Source: Lycium barbarum
Taxonomy: Eukaryota; Streptophyta; Magnoliopsida; Solanales; Solanaceae
Direction of reading: 5' to 3'
DNA: 64,000 bases
Assembly: GCF_019175385.1 (NCBI RefSeq)
Contig: NC_083339.1
Location: 32,951,637-33,015,636 of the forward strand
Shown: in pieces, positions 42,761-54,559 of the stretch
Layout: each line of letters begins with the position of its first letter
How positions within the stretch are numbered: position 1 is the stretch's first letter
Position numbers and translations under genes: made by a program
The notes under the pieces: model-generated
Seen by the model: the letters and a program-made list of their open reading frames with translations, nothing else
The model's database searches: none
Told to the model about the DNA's origin: nothing

Positions 42761-42795
42761 TTAGCGAGGGATAAATTTACAAAATTTATCGCTAA
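42761..42795. repeat. 35-bp palindrome, CACTA-like relic
   Basis: TTAGCGAGGGATAAATTT and AAAATTTATCGCTAA form a near-perfect hairpin. TTAGCGACGGA-type words are common subterminal repeats of plant CACTA elements. Just upstream ACTACTAAAAAC resembles a decayed CACTA end. The element boundaries are not visible. Confidence 0.45.
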
Positions 42796-43422
42796 TCCTA
42801 GTCAAAAAAATTTATTAGCTACGAGCAATTTAACGACTTTTGCTCGTGTAGATAAGGTGTTCAACTGAGCAACTTCTGCTGTTACTTGATTTGTATGTGG
42901 TCATTCTACATGTATTAGGATGGCGAAGAAAATTTAAGATTCTTGATTAAATTTATTACTAATATATTTTAAAATTATAAATTCAAAATGTAATATTTGT
43001 TAAATATTTTGACAATTGTTTTCAATACACACCTATGTACAGTGTTAAAAGTATTGAGTTTGGTTAAACTCATGATTGACTAAAGGTTGCATCAGCCTCT
43101 GCTAAGTGTACCTTTCTTCAGTTTTTGGCTAGAAATGAGTAGAAAATGATGTTATCATCATAGCATAAAAGTAGAAGCATTGTGATATAAATGAGTCAAA
43201 TTATTGGAATGTCATGGAAGCAGCATATTTCATTTACTAGACAATAAACACTATTATCCAACAAATTCCGTATAATCTTGGCTCACTTCCGTGATAACAA
43301 TGTGCCATAAATGTATAAGAACACGTCACAACTAATGAGACAAATTCCCATTAAAACATTGGAATTTTCTACTTATACACATTACTATTATTACTACTAT
43401 AGTCAATAAAATATAGTACAAA

Positions 43423-43428
43423 TTTATT
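43423..43428 (-). terminator. Poly(A)-signal-like AATAAA at the OFP stop codon
   Basis: The minus strand reads CTAAAATAAATTTG, so AATAAA overlaps the TAA stop of the gene. Plant signals are loose and the real cleavage site cannot be fixed from sequence. Confidence 0.35.
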
Positions 43429-44437
43429 TTAGCTGAATATCGAACCAGATTTGCTTGAAAACCTTGATGATAAGATCATGATACTGGTCTGAATTCAATG
43501 AAAGGTAAGAAGCAAGAAGTTCTTCTAAATCTTTTGATGTCCTTATGTTATTCTCCACTATCATCTCCACCATTGATTCCATGAAATCTTTCTGTGGATC
43601 TTTAGATGATTTCACCACTGCAAAACTTTCACCAACACTTCTCATTAACTTTGTACTTGAAGAAGAGACACTTTTTCTACTTACTATTCTTGGAGATTTT
43701 GTTCTAAGCTTCACTGAAACTCTTCTCTTTGGACTTACACTCTTTTCTTTTTTCACTGTTAAAACCTTGTGTTCTATTTTTTCTTCTTGTTTCTTGGTAC
43801 CATTTGTTGAATCTTCAAGTTTTTTGGGCTTGGTTATAATTGGAGGAAGATCGACATTCGAAGGAGATTCAAACTCATGATCATTCTTGTTCATGTCAAT
43901 GACAATATTATTGAAACGACAAGATGCTGATAGAACCATTGCATTAAATGTTTCTGGTTCAGTGGAAGAAGTAGTAGAAGATGAAAAAGAGGAATTTGGG
44001 TATTCTTCAGGAGTAGAATCATTTTTTGTCCAAATAGATTCAAGAGAATCACGACAACATTTAGGAGAAGAAGTTTTTTTCCTAGTGATGTTCCTTCTTT
44101 TCTTGGAAGATTTTCTTGGTGGCTCTGAGAAATTAATGTTGTTGGAAGTTGTATTCTTGGACAACGTTTTATTTTCATTGGTATGATGAGTATTAGGACT
44201 AAGGTTTCTTGAAATGTAATAGGATTTTCTTTGGGGTTGTTGTTGTTGTTGTGTTTTGGTTTGTTGTTGAAGATTTGATGATGAGGAAAATATTGAAGAA
44301 GATGAAGTAGATAATAAGGATGAGGATGTTTGATTTCTCTTGATTTGGCTTCTTGTTCTGCTTTTTCCCATATCCTTGAGCTTGTAAAACCAAGCATTTG
44401 GTAACATATCTGATAGTTTAAACCTATAATTACCCAT
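43424..44437 (-). CDS. OFP: OVATE family protein (transcriptional repressor), single exon, 337 aa
   Basis: Plant-specific regulator of the OVATE family, which acts in the nucleus and cytoplasm with TALE homeodomain and TONNEAU1-type partners to set organ shape and cell elongation. I start at the ATG at 44437 because the protein then begins [20 protein letters not shown], the conserved N-terminus of the OFP1 subgroup. Residues 38-56 are serine-rich and 65-80 glutamine-rich. A basic stretch [10 protein letters not shown] could be a nuclear signal. The OVATE domain fills residues 279-333 ([42 protein letters not shown]). No stop or shift interrupts it; it is the only intact host gene in the window. 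An in-frame ATG at 44614 would add 59 residues with a hydrophobic stretch, but it lies only 8 bp from the likely TATA box. Confidence 0.96.
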   Translation of the reverse strand: MGNYRFKLSDMLPNAWFYKLKDMGKSRTRSQIKRNQTSSSLLSTSSSSIFSSSSNLQQQTKTQQQQQPQRKSYYISRNLSPNTHHTNENKTLSKNTTSNNINFSEPPRKSSKKRRNITRKKTSSPKCCRDSLESIWTKNDSTPEEYPNSSFSSSTTSSTEPETFNAMVLSASCRFNNIVIDMNKNDHEFESPSNVDLPPIITKPKKLEDSTNGTKKQEEKIEHKVLTVKKEKSVSPKRRVSVKLRTKSPRIVSRKSVSSSSTKLMRSVGESFAVVKSSKDPQKDFMESMVEMIVENNIRTSKDLEELLASYLSLNSDQYHDLIIKVFKQIWFDIQLK

Positions 44438-44621
44438 TTTTCTCTTCAATGTGCAATGAAGGTGACTAGATTGTGAGTAGTAGAATATATGGGAGTAAGC
44501 CAATGCAAGGAGTATAAGTAGAAGAGGTATAATAGGCAGGGGAATGGGTGTGTATGTGATGGTTTGAGAGGAATCCAAATTATATGTTAGTAGGTGTATG
44601 TTAGCTATGCACACACAACTA

Positions 44622-44628
44622 ATTTATA
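44622..44628 (-). promoter_or_regulatory. Putative TATA box of the OFP gene
   Basis: The minus strand reads CTATAAATTAG 185 bp upstream of the chosen ATG. Transcription would start near 44590-44600, leaving a 5' leader of about 155 nt. That start would exclude the upstream in-frame ATG at 44614. Confidence 0.5.
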
Positions 44629-44718
44629 GAAGTAGGTAGAGTCAGGATGACAAACCAGTGGGTTAGATTAAATTTGGATACCTTAAAATGGATCAAATTA
44701 ATCTGCGATTATATAGAT

Positions 44719-44898
44719 AGGGCAGCTCGGCGCATATAACATTCCACGTTAATAGGGTCCGGGAAAGGGTCGCACCTCAAGGAGTGTGATGTAGACAGAC
44801 TACTGTAATGTAAGCATTAGTGACTGTTTTCACGACTCAAACCTATGACCTATAGGTCACACAAAGACAACTTTACCGTAGCTCCAAGGCTCCCCTTC
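44719..44898 (-). mobile_element. tRNA(Lys)-derived SINE, TS-like
   Basis: On the minus strand GGGGAGCCTTGGAGCTACGG, TAAAGTTGTCTTTGTGTGAC and GGTCATAGGTTTGAGTCGTG give A-box- and B-box-like promoters of a tRNA-derived SINE. Next come CACTAATGCTTACATTACAG, TCTACATCACACTCCTTGAG and TGCGACCCTTTCCCGGACCC. This order is that of the TS SINE family of tobacco and relatives. The 3' end lacks clean TTG repeats and no target duplication is obvious, so the copy is old. It sits about 90 bp upstream of the OFP TATA box. Confidence 0.9.
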
Positions 44899-45285
44899 AA
44901 ATCAGCAATTATGATTTAATTTCTTAAAATTGGCTTCTATCAAAATAAATTGGGCTAAAATGGGTGCAATCACGAATTATAACCCAACTCGTCCAACACG
45001 ATCCAATCTTTCCTCTTCCTTTTTTGCTTTCAGAATAAAAAAAGTGAAAGCTAGTTTATTTATCTTAAATTAGCAGTTTAAAAGTTTATTCAAAATTACA
45101 TAAATCAAAACTCCAAATTTAATTTTATATGTGTCGGTTTGGGTTGCATTTAACCCGTCACATTTTTGACCCCTTTTGAGCCAATAGTCTGATGAATTAT
45201 TTGGGGATTAACTTGGGTCAAATATGTAAACAGGGTCATAGTTGACCCCTTTAACATTTAAGCAGGTTGAAGTTGAACAAAGTAT
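44899..45285. other. Spacer upstream of OFP, no gene seen
   Basis: It contains TTAACCCGTCACATTTTTGACCC and GGGTCAAATATGTAAACAGGGTC (45153-45236), a degenerate inverted arrangement of the word GGGTCA/TGACCC. Nothing else is recognised. Confidence 0.45.
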
Positions 45286-45518
45286 TACTCTTCATTCTAT
45301 TTTAATTTGTTTATCTTATTTTTTAGTGCGTTTAAAAAAAAATTTAGCAACTTTTTGATTCTAACTTTTCGCACGACATGTTTAAGACTACAAGACTAAA
45401 GAATATTTTGATACATTATATCTTTAATTTAAGACTATAAAATTTAACAATATTCTTTATTTTATTAAATTTCGTGTCAAATCAAAATCATACAAATAAA
45501 TTGAAAATGGACGGAGTA
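45286..45518. mobile_element. Stowaway-like MITE, 233 bp, decayed left end
   Basis: The right end AAATTGAAAATGGACGGAGTA is the complement of TACTCCGTCCATTTTCAATT. The left end TACTCTTCATTCTATTTTAA with TTTGTTTATCTTATT matches it with changes. TA stands at both ends. This is the typical Stowaway layout. Confidence 0.78.
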
Positions 45519-46010
45519 AAAGAGTAGGTTAATTTTACCATATCTAGCCGTGGGGGCCTAAACATATTTTAGGAAAATATTATTTAACTATGTATATATA
45601 CATCAAGTCAAACATAGTGCATGCAACCAAAACGTGCATCCCCTTACAGCATCCGACCATGTCGGGTCCACAACCAAAGAAAAAATGTGTCCGTAAAGCA
45701 AATAGAATACGGCCAAATATTGAGAGTGTGTGGATGATTTTTCCTGCTTGCTCTTTAATTTTATTGTATGGTTTTATGCCGAATGTGGCCAAATCATCTC
45801 CATGACTCCATCTCAAAGTAAAGAAAAAGTTTGGTTATTCCTCATTATTATGTTTGTCCTCTTTTTTTTTTTTTTTTTGTTCTTTTTTCAATTCATTATG
45901 TTTGTCTTTAATGTAAATTGTACCAAATGGGTCTTATGCCTAAATATTCTCCTCCTTAGGCGGACTTTCAAGACCATGATGAATAAATTGGCATTAGTTT
46001 GCACCCAAGA
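45519..46010. other. Spacer, no gene seen
   Basis: Frames of 71-120 codons on both strands (45580-46092) overlap completely and have no recognised motif. Long T runs at 45861-45877 and 46019-46029 inflate them. Confidence 0.45.
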
Positions 46011-46017
46011 GATTTAC

Positions 46018-46136
46018 CTTTTTTTTTTTAAAATAAAATTTTTACTATGTAGGGGTACGGGAAGGGTATTCGAACCCTCACCAATAACGTGAAACTTCAT
46101 GTAACCAACCAACTGATCTACTAAAATCTCTATTGT
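46018..46136 (-). mobile_element. tRNA-derived SINE, about 120 bp
   Basis: On the minus strand TAGTAGATCAGTTGGTTGGT is an A-box region and GAGGGTTCGAATACCC is a B box. The element ends in a poly-A (the T run at 46019-46029 on plus). GATTTAC stands on both sides (46011-46017; 46137-46143), a 7-bp target duplication. I cannot name the SolS family. Confidence 0.8.
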
Positions 46137-46288
46137 GATTTACGAGTTTTATACTACGTCCCTTACGAGTTTTTTTTTTTTTTTTACCCAATGAAGTTGA
46201 AACTTGAAATATCGTAACTCTCACCCTATATAAGGTTTGGAAAGTTTACATATTATAAATGGATTTTAATTTCTATATATTAGCATCA

Positions 46289-46450
46289 ACTACTAAGAAA
46301 ACAAGAGTTAGTGACGGACGGAACAAGTTCTAAGCAAAATCCGACGCTAATTTTGTTTAGTGACGGATTAGTGACAGGTTATCAAAAACAATTATTAGCA
46401 ACGATCAATTTAGCGATTAAGTTCGTAGCTAATTCAAGTTTTTTATGTAA
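46289..46450. mobile_element. Possible CACTA-derived miniature element
   Basis: AACTACTAAGAAAACAAGAG is followed by TTAGTGACGGACGGA, GACGCTAATTTTG, TTTAGTGACGGATTAGTGAC and ATTAGCAACGATCAATTTAG. Repeated TTAGTGACGG words in both orientations next to an ACTAC-like end recall CACTA termini. The right end is vague. Confidence 0.4.
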
Positions 46451-47197
46451 TGATCTTAAAATCATTTTTATACAATCAAGTTATACTTAAAGATAATCGT
46501 CCATCATAAGTGGAATTAATAACCTAGAGATTTAGATACAACTTCAAATACATGGATGATATTGTAGAAAATACTTTATATTGTAATATATAAAGATTAT
46601 ATTCTTGTGATGACGTATGCCACGTGTCCGAGGAAGTTGTTAAGATTAATGAAAATGTGTTATTTTATGCTTATTGTTGATATTATTTTGTTTGGAAGAT
46701 GTATTCTTAGAACACCAACAACCATTTATAACTCAAGTTTAAAGAGTCGCAAAAAATTAATGTACATAGATTTAACTTCAATTAACACATGTTATTTTCA
46801 GAATAAATTAATGTAATCAAAATTCATTTACTCGTATTTGATTTGTGCAGTTAGATTTCGTGCAACTCACTCGAAATTATGACTAAGATATGGTTATGAG
46901 CATATGCACAGTACTCTTCAGATTGGCACTATTTTTTTTTTATATATAATTTATAGTAAAAGTAAATTAGAACATTAGAACTCAATATTTTTTTAAAAAA
47001 AAGTTCATGGTGCAAAAGTTTGTCATTGAAAGCTAGAAATTGGTGTTATTTGCTCATATCGTCTTTCTTACCCCCTTTCATCCCATTTAATTATGTGGAT
47101 GCACATTTATAGGAGTTGTAGAAATGCAAGTATCAATCGAATGAACTTAGTACAAGTGAGAACATTTCTATAAAACAAAAGAAAGCAATCTGAGCGT
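46451..47197. other. Spacer, no gene seen
   Basis: AT-rich; a 69-codon frame at 46607-46816 is unrecognised. No RNA gene seen. Confidence 0.45.
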
Positions 47198-47774
47198 ATT
47201 GAAGAAAATATGCCGAGCAAGTAGCATCATGGCAGGACGTCACGTGGGAAATTAGGGTTGCGAGGCCGGGAGCTTTGATTGGGCACATGGAAAGGAATCA
47301 AGGTTCCGGGCGAAATCACTTGAACGGATGTATGAGAGTCCGGGAGATTGTCACAGTTGGTGTCCAATCCCACCAACCAACGTCTCGTCTCTCAGCCTCG
47401 GGCGGCGTACCACAGCATGAGCAGATATTAGCACAATAGACTTGTCACATCAGTTGTACTTGAGGAGTTGAAAAGTTTAGGTTTGACATTGTTAAATATA
47501 ACTTCTAGGAGAAGGAGCAAGGCATCTCATCTTTTAAACTAGTAACCCTAGCATTACTCTCACGCTCTCTAAGTTTTGAAAGATACTACTCCATTCTTGA
47601 GTTCTTTTTATATTATATTTGTGCCATTAATAGACATTTTTATACTGCAAATCACTAACGGGTTCAACGAGAAACTTTCGTAGAGCTCGTGATCGGATAT
47701 GACCCACTTGTCTTTAACCCTATGCTCATAATAAATTAAACTGATAATCTAAAATCATTTTTTAGCGATAAACA
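47198..47774 (+). mobile_element. Tat-lineage gypsy element, 5' LTR (left edge approximate)
   Basis: The right end GCGATAAACA is fixed by the primer site that follows. The left edge is a guess at TGAAGAAAATATGCCGAG because no partner LTR exists in the window. The stretch TTCTAGGAGAAGGAGCAAGG, CTTTTAAACTAGTAACCCTA and CATTCTTGAGTTC resembles the leader of Tat-type LTRs. Confidence 0.65.
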
Positions 47775-47777
47775 GTT

Positions 47778-47796
47778 TGGCGCCATCTGTGGGGAT
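47778..47796 (+). other. Primer binding site of Tat-lineage element
   Basis: TGGCGCCATCTGTGGGGAT lies three bases after the LTR end and matches the TGGCGCCGTCTGTGGG type used by Tat/Retand elements, apart from one base. Confidence 0.82.
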
Positions 47797-47879
47797 AGAC
47801 AGTTGTGGTGTCGCCTCGATTCATTGCTTGAAACTCTTTCTGAAAAAACTCGAGTACACTCGCCGAAAAAACCCTAATA

Positions 47880-49190
47880 ATGGCTAACCCAAGAAGTAGC
47901 ATGCTCAAGAGCAGTCTTCCCGACATCATTACAGACACTCAAGGCACCCAACTACTGGGGAATGCGCACAGAGTAACTGATCTTGTGGATGCTCGGACCT
48001 CTGAAAACGCAAGCGAGCCCAGCATTAACGAGAGGATGAACAAGAAGAAGCTTCGCTCACCCCGCCGGGAACTCGAACTAGGCATCCCAACAAAGAGCGT
48101 GTCCTTAGTGGTTCAGCAAAAAACAGAAAAGCTTATTATGAGGAACGTTACCCAAAGAAGAGAAGACAACGACCTCACTCGAAGGCGACAGGAATGTATA
48201 ACAATGAAGAGTCTCCTGTTAAAAAAGCCATGTCCGCCATGATTGCATCCCAAAGCGAATCCATACATCGAATGGAGCGAATCGTGACAGCCTAAACCGG
48301 CCAACTGTCGGATGGGGCGCCCTGATCAACCAGGACATGACGAGAGTGCCTGAAACCTTTTGAGTCGAGGTGCGAGGACCAGAAGACGTGCAAACGACGC
48401 AAGATGCAAGTTTAGCTAGGCTCCTCAAGCTCAAAAAAGAGTTTCATGGTCATATGAGCCAGATGCATGGGGATCCTCCCATCGTGAAGGGTGCAGGAGC
48501 GAGGAAGTATGGAAAGTTGCCATATAAACCGGACACTGCTCCTCCACCAATCCCCAAAAGGTTCAAAAGGTCAGAAATTCCAAAGTACGATGGGACCACT
48601 AACCCAGAACAACACGTGACTACTTTAAAACAGCCATTAACGGACATGATTTACAACAGCATGAGATCGAATCTCTTATGCTGAAGAAATTCAGCCAAAC
48701 GCTCATAAAGGTAACATTTTCTTGGTATGCTCATTTGCTCAAAATTCTATTGACTTTTTTGCTATTCTTGCAGATACTTTTATCAAGGCCCACACTGGAG
48801 AACGAAAGATCGAGACTCACAAGGAAGATATCTTCACTATAAAACAACAGGGTAATGAGTTTCTCCATTTTTTTTGTTCAAAGGTTCCAGCGAGAGAGAA
48901 TGATGCTACCAACTATTCCTGAAGATTGGGCTGCCGCTGCTTTCAGAGATGGACTAAACTCAAACAGTTCTGATGAATCTAGAAAGTTGAAGTAAAGCCT
49001 GAGGGAGTTCCCTACCAAAACATGGAATGAGGTGAATCATAGATACACGGCCAAGATGAGAATTGAGGATGACCTCAAAGCCAATGCCTGAATCGAAGTA
49101 CGGGGATGACCCTAGGAGGGGCCCAAGAATGCCATGTCTTTCCAAAATAGGAACTCGAGGGATTGGTATGAACCTGCTAGCATTATCTAG
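47880..49190 (+). pseudogene. Tat-lineage gag, first part
   Basis: An ATG at 47880 opens MANPRSSMLKSSLPDIITDT, an N-terminal gag region with charged repeats (to 48242). The gag core follows in other frames: IPKYDGTTNPEQHVTTLKQP (48570-48640), FAQNSIDFFAILADTFIKAH (48730-48800), ERKIETHKEDIFTIKQQGNE and ERMMLPTIPEDWAAAAF-like (48890-48940), then LRKLKxSLREFPTKTWNEV-like sequence. Shifts and stops are frequent. The frame breaks where a SIRE-like LTR is inserted near 49193. Confidence 0.85.
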
Positions 49191-49192
49191 AC

Positions 49193-50955
49193 TAATGCAT
49201 ATATGAGTTTTGATGATTGACAAACGAGCAAACAAGGATTCACAAAAGATCACATTGATTGGTATCAAGAAGAAGACAAACCAGGTCTAGATACATATAA
49301 GAATGCACAAGAATGATTGAATAAAGTTAGACATCTAGATGAATGAAGCAGATGTTCTAAACACAAGAGACTAGTTGTCTAAATGAGTTAGAATGCAGTA
49401 CATATTGAATAAGTCCAAAAACCTTATCACAGAAATAGTTCAAAGACAGTTGCAAGTAATGCACATGAATATGGTTCACTGACTTGTTCCATCAGGTAAG
49501 CACACAGGTGAAGAAGATGTCCTAGCCAGGCACAAAAATGTCCAGTTTATAACATGAATGATATATGAATAAGACAACTGAATAAGGCAGCAAAGGGAGA
49601 GAAAATGACTCGGTGACATAAGACAGTTCATTGAAGAAATAGAACAAGTATGTAAGTTGTTCTATATAAGGAGTCATCATGTACAGGGGATGAATGGTCA
49701 CAAGTCATCAGGTGCATTGGTTGAATGGCCCAGCAGTGAAGAGAGGTGAAGTAAACCAGAAGACAATGATTAGAAGGAAGAAATTGTTCAACTAAAGAGT
49801 TTGCAGTCAAAGCATGTGTATCAGGTTGACAGAACAACCAAGTCTGCAAACATGTTTTATCACAGAGCAAGAACAAAATCAGAAGTCAAAGAGTGAGTTA
49901 AGGTTGAAAACATGATTTATTCCAGCAATGAATAAATGCATGTTGAGAAGACAGACACAGAGCCTACAGTTATATGAAACGGGTCTGTCAACATGTTCCA
50001 TCATCCATACCAAAAGCAGACTTAAGAAGAAGTCAGAAGTATGAACGAGAAAGGGATGATAAAATAGGTTTGTGAATATGCTCTATTTTAGACAGTGCAG
50101 AGATTCAAAGACAGACGAACCAGGTGGATGAAATACGTTCGTGAACATATTCCAGGGCAAGTCCTACAACAACTAGGATTCGAAGAATTGTGGAAATAAC
50201 TTGGCGGTCAAGTATGAAGGATTCCTTGCCATATTTGTAGGGATTAGTAAGCCTTGTACAAGGAAAAGAAGTCGATTCAACAATGCAAGAATCCAAGTAC
50301 TACACAAACCCTACGTATGTGTCATTGACCGACTAGGAAAGAGTTTTTTTGTTAACCGACCTATGGAGCTTGAATGTTATAAATACTCGGGTCTTTCTAA
50401 GAAGAAGTTTGCACACCCACAAAGAGAGAATTTAGAGTATTGAGCGAAGAGAGGATTTATCCGTCATATTCAAGAATCCAGAGTTGTGTCCCTATTACAC
50501 AGAGAAGGATCAATGGAGCTATTTTACTGAATAATGTTTCCTAGTTCTGAAGTATAGATTTGTGCTAAATGTATCTTTATCAGCTTATTTAGAAGCATAA
50601 AAATTAGATACAAAGGTTGTAACTTCAAGTTACAGTCTAGCTTGGAGATAGCTTGCTAGTTAGAGTTTGGGTAGCAAGGCTGAATAGGAGTTTGATTACA
50701 GAGGTTGTAATTATAACTTGCAGTTGGCCCATTGTTGTAGTGAAGTTAGGGAAATCCTACAGGTCTATAGGTCATGGATTTTATCACCTTTTGAACCGGG
50801 TAATTTCCACGTAAATATCATCTGTCCTTTACTTACCTGCAATTTTATTCCGCAAAAACGATAGCATAAAACAAGTACATTAACGTGTTCCATCTTATAC
50901 GCGAGAATTGGATACTCATAAGATAGGACATAGGTAGTGCAACCTAATAGAACCT
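49193..50955 (+). mobile_element. Solo LTR, SIRE/Maximus-like Copia (boundaries approximate)
   Basis: The block separates two parts of Tat gag. It starts near TGCATATATGAGTTTTGATGATTGAC and ends after AGGTCATGGATTTTATCACC, GGTAATTTCCACGTAAATAT and TACCTGCAATTTTATTCCGC. Endings of that kind are typical of SIRE-type LTRs of about 1.5-2 kb. No gag-pol is present. I could not find a clean target duplication, so the edges may be off by tens of bases. Confidence 0.6.
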
Positions 50956-51900
50956 TACCCAACTACCACAACGTCGGGTACAGGAGCCAGGTTGGGTAGA
51001 ACCTGGTATGACAAGGGCCAATCAGGGAAAGACCACGCGGAATTACCTAGGCAGCCGCCGGTGGAATCTGGCTCGCCCAATGTCGTATCATGTAACTTTA
51101 ATGTGGAAACCACTGAATTGGTTATGGACATGAAAAATACCAAGGAAGATAGATTCCCGAAGGACACACGGTCTAACCTGATTCAGAGGGACAAGGATTT
51201 GTAGTGTGAATACCACGCCATCCCGGAGCATGCAACCGAAGATTGTAAGTATCTCTGATACGAAGTAGCTGATTTGTTTCGAAGGGGGAATTTGAAGGAA
51301 TGCGTCTGCAATAGGTTCAAATACACCAAAAGCAAAAGGGCTAGGGGGTCCGCAGAGGTAACCACGTCTTGAACAAATCGTCAGTATGGTTTTTGAAGGA
51401 AAGTCGATCGGAGCGATATCCTTGAGGTAACAATCTAAGGCGCCGCATTCTCCAGGAAGAGGGACATATGTTTTTCGAGGCAAGATACTATCATGTTCAG
51501 TAGCTAGAACAACGAAGGAACAATGGTCCATCACACCAATGCTCTGGTAATATCTCTCCATATCCTTGATTTTGATATTAAGCGTGTGCTCATTGACCAA
51601 GATAGCTCAGCCAACATAATCTAGCTTTAGGTCCTCGAGGAAATGCAGTTGACTGCATTGATGACACCGATTGTCAAGTTACTAACGGGGTTCAGCCTGG
51701 CCAGCGAAACCACCAGAGGACATATAGAGTTAACTACGCAAGTCGGAGAGGTTGCTTAAAAGACCTAATTTGATATCTTGGATGTGGTTATTCCATACAA
51801 CATTATCATCAGTAGGCCCTGGCTCCATGCCATGTAATCGGTCCCTCCAACATTGCATCAAATAATAAAGTTTCCCACCCCGTGGGGGGTAAAAGAGATT
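50956..51900 (+). pseudogene. Tat-lineage gag C-terminus and protease region
   Basis: After the solo LTR, gag resumes: CEYHAIPEHATEDCKYL (51200-51255) is the modified zinc-binding motif of Tat gag, and YEVADLFRRGNLKECVCNRF follows. From 51640 the sequence IVKLLTGFSLASETTRGHIE and FDILDVVIPYNIIISRPWLH (51755-51830) corresponds to the stretch around and after the protease in Tat elements. Stops are common, so nothing here can be translated as a whole. Confidence 0.8.
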
Positions 51901-53074
51901 CATGGAGATCAGCCGACCGCCTAGGAAGATGTATTTTTGGCTATTGCAGTGGCAAAGTAGAATGGCCTTAAATAGAAATCAAAGAAATCGAGCCCTGAGC
52001 AGAAATCAGTGGTCGGATCATCGAATGAGGCTAGGCGTTCGGCGACAAGTGAGGTCAGGAGTTCTGAAGCCAGGTACGACAGAGTGCTAATGGGGCTCAT
52101 GGTACCTGAGGATGCTGACGCAACCAAGTCCATGATAGAGGATCCCGAGCTCATCGTGCTCTTCATTAACTTCTCGGAAAAAAAAATGTATACCTGGGCT
52201 CGGGCCTTAGCTTCGAGTTCAGGAGAAAACTTATTAAATTATTAAAAAATAATTCAAATTTCTTTACTTGGTCTTGGTTAGATATCACAGGTTTTACCCC
52301 AGAGTTGGCCATGCATAAGCTCGGCATCGACCCAGGTCATTCACCACTAAAGCAAAGAAGGCTCCTGGTATCTACTAACCGAAGTAGATACGTCAAGGAA
52401 GAGGTATCTCTGCTACCGAAAAGGGGATCGATCTGGGAGGTAAAATATCCGGATTGGTTGGCTAACCAAGTTGTAATCCCTATAAAACCTTATTAATTTC
52501 AGAGCTGCTTAGATCTTAATAATCTAAACAAAGCATGTCCGAAGGACCTTTTCCCGATGCCTCGCGCTACTCGAACCGTCAATGCTGTGGCTGGGCAGGG
52601 GTTGGTTAGTTTTTTGGACGCTCACTCAGGGTTTGATCAAATCAAATTAAACACGACGGACCAAGAAAAAACATCATTTATAATAAAAATGGGATTTATT
52701 GTTACAACGTCATGCCTATAGGGCTGAAAATGCTGACACCTTCTTCCACAGATTGACCAATCATATGTTATAACATTAGATATCACAATCCATGTAGGGT
52801 TTTATTGATGATATAATTTTAAAGCCCCCGGAAACAGATGAACACTTGAAGAATTTTCCAGAAGTATTCGACATCCTACAAAGGCATAACTTAAAGTGGA
52901 ACCCGGAGAAATGCGCTTTAAGGGTTGGCTCCGGAAAGTTCCTCGAATTTCTCATATCCCACAGGGGAATCAAGGTTAACCAAGAAAAAATTAGGGCAAT
53001 TGAACAAATGCTAGACGTAATTGAGAATATTAGGGATGTCCAAAAGCTAACGGGGATGATAATTTCTTTGGAAG
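51901..53074 (+). pseudogene. Tat-lineage reverse transcriptase, first half
   Basis: YPDWLANQVVIPIK (52446-52490) opens the RT domain, followed by SCLDLNNLNKACPKDLFPMP-like text (52500-52560) and LDAHSGFDQIKLN (52615-52650). FIDDIILKPPETDEHLKNFP (52799-52860) is the catalytic box, with I and Phe in place of the usual Tyr-Val/Val and both Asp kept. HNLKWNPEKCALRVGSGKFL, ISHRGIKVNQEKIRAIEQML and VQKLTGMIISLE complete the thumb side, cut at 53074. Upstream (51902-52245) lies a spacer with KPGTTE and IVLFINFSEKKMY-like text. Confidence 0.85.
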
Positions 53075-54348
53075 TGATAACGTCCAAATCCACTCCTCAA
53101 AGAGAAAGTGTACACGGTCGTATGCAATATAATTTACCCAACTATGAGTCGGGGTCGATTCCACAGGGAACAATATACTAGGCGATTAAGAAAGTAAGAA
53201 ACTTTCACTTACCAAGCTAAGCCAAACGATAGATAATACTTTGGTTTTTTGAGAAAATTATAACTAATGCAGAAATGTAAACTAACCTAGAAAGCAAGTA
53301 AAATGATCAATGGCCACAAGCATGGTTACAAGAAACTCTCAAGTAACGATCCAATGTATTTTATGATTTTACAACTAAGAGCCGGTTTGTGTTGATAGAT
53401 AATGATTTCTAAAATCTTATTGAAAGTCTTCCAACCAAATCAATGAATTTCACTCTAAGCTTTTCCAAGCCTTAGAGTGTGATATTAGGCACAATCAATT
53501 TAACCTCAAGTAACTATCCTCTTCCGAGCTCAAGTTATTAGATGGGTTTAATGACCCAAATTCTTGTTAATTAATCTTTCCCAACCTAGATTTCCTCTTC
53601 CGAGCTCAATCAAAGTAAATGGGCGAGTCTTAGGGTTAGCTAATCCCTTAAGAAACATTAAAGAACAAGATTAATTAAAACAACAAAGACCCACTTCAAT
53701 AGCAATAAAGATCGTTCAATACATAAGCATAACATTCAACTTTGCAAATGAATATTTTCATAAACAAGATTAAAGTTATGGAATAAAATTCTACACACTT
53801 AGATATACAATACAAAGTAAGGAATTGAAGAAATGAGTGAAGGGTTAAGAAATTTCTTATCAAAACTTCAATCCCCAAGTGTGGTTTAGGAACCCTAGTC
53901 TCCAACTTGTGTTGAATGGCCAAAGATGATAATGATATTGTCACGACCCAACTAGGGCCGCGACGGGTACCCGGAGCTAACCACCGAGCACCCCTCGTTC
54001 TATTTCTTATCATGTCATTTTATACTCTTTTACCAATTTTATCCTCAAGTTACAAGAAAATCACCTTTCAAGTCAAAACATAATATCTTTATATGCCTAA
54101 GCCTTTAGGCTATCAAAATAATGGTTTTATACATGTACATCTTAGTAACCTTGTGAGACCATATAACTCGCATCGTGTATCTACGAGCCTCTACTGGAAT
54201 ACAACACACATAGACAGGACAGGACCCCGTCGAGCCCAAAATATACAAATATACACGAAAGAATAATCAAGAACCTCCGGAACAAAGGAGTGCTTTCAAT
54301 CGGCTATCAGTTCCTACGGGTCTGGCTCAAGCTCGCCTCCCTGTCTAC

Positions 54349-54406
54349 CTGTGGGCATGAACACAACGTCCAAAGAAAACGGACGTCATTACGAACATTG
54401 TACTGA
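54349..54406 (-). other. Conserved LTR hairpin module, copy 5
   Basis: On the minus strand CAGTAC, 7-nt loop, GTAATG (one mismatch in the 3' arm) is followed by the stem ACGTCC, 9-nt loop, GGACGT (54386-54366) and then TTCATGCCCACAG with AG at 54350-54349, 39 nt after the first hairpin. Confidence 0.65.
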
Positions 54407-54559
54407 GTATGTAAGGCAAGAAGGAGATAAACATAATAGGAAGATCATGAGTCATGAGACAAAGATATAACCTACACAAGTGTCATAGGAAATCACATTA
54501 CTTACATATATCACATTGTACATAATCACATAAATCATCTCATCATAGTCCTCGTCGTT

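Noticed and set aside
43545..44186. Plus-strand frames opposite the OVATE gene
   Set aside because: They are antisense shadows of a conserved minus-strand coding sequence.
44438..44614. 59-residue N-terminal extension of the OVATE protein with a hydrophobic stretch
   Set aside because: The family begins at MGNY; the upstream ATG is 8 bp from the probable TATA box and so probably not transcribed.
45580..46092. Three overlapping frames on both strands
   Set aside because: No recognised motif, mutual overlap and T-run content suggest chance.
46030..46136. A tRNA gene
   Set aside because: A and B boxes are present, but the cloverleaf is not complete and a poly-A tail plus 7-bp target duplication show a SINE.
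48113..48647. Minus-strand frames opposite Tat gag
   Set aside because: Shadows of the plus-strand gag motifs.
51088..51600. 170-codon minus-strand frame
   Set aside because: It lies opposite the Tat gag and protease region, which has specific matches on the plus strand.
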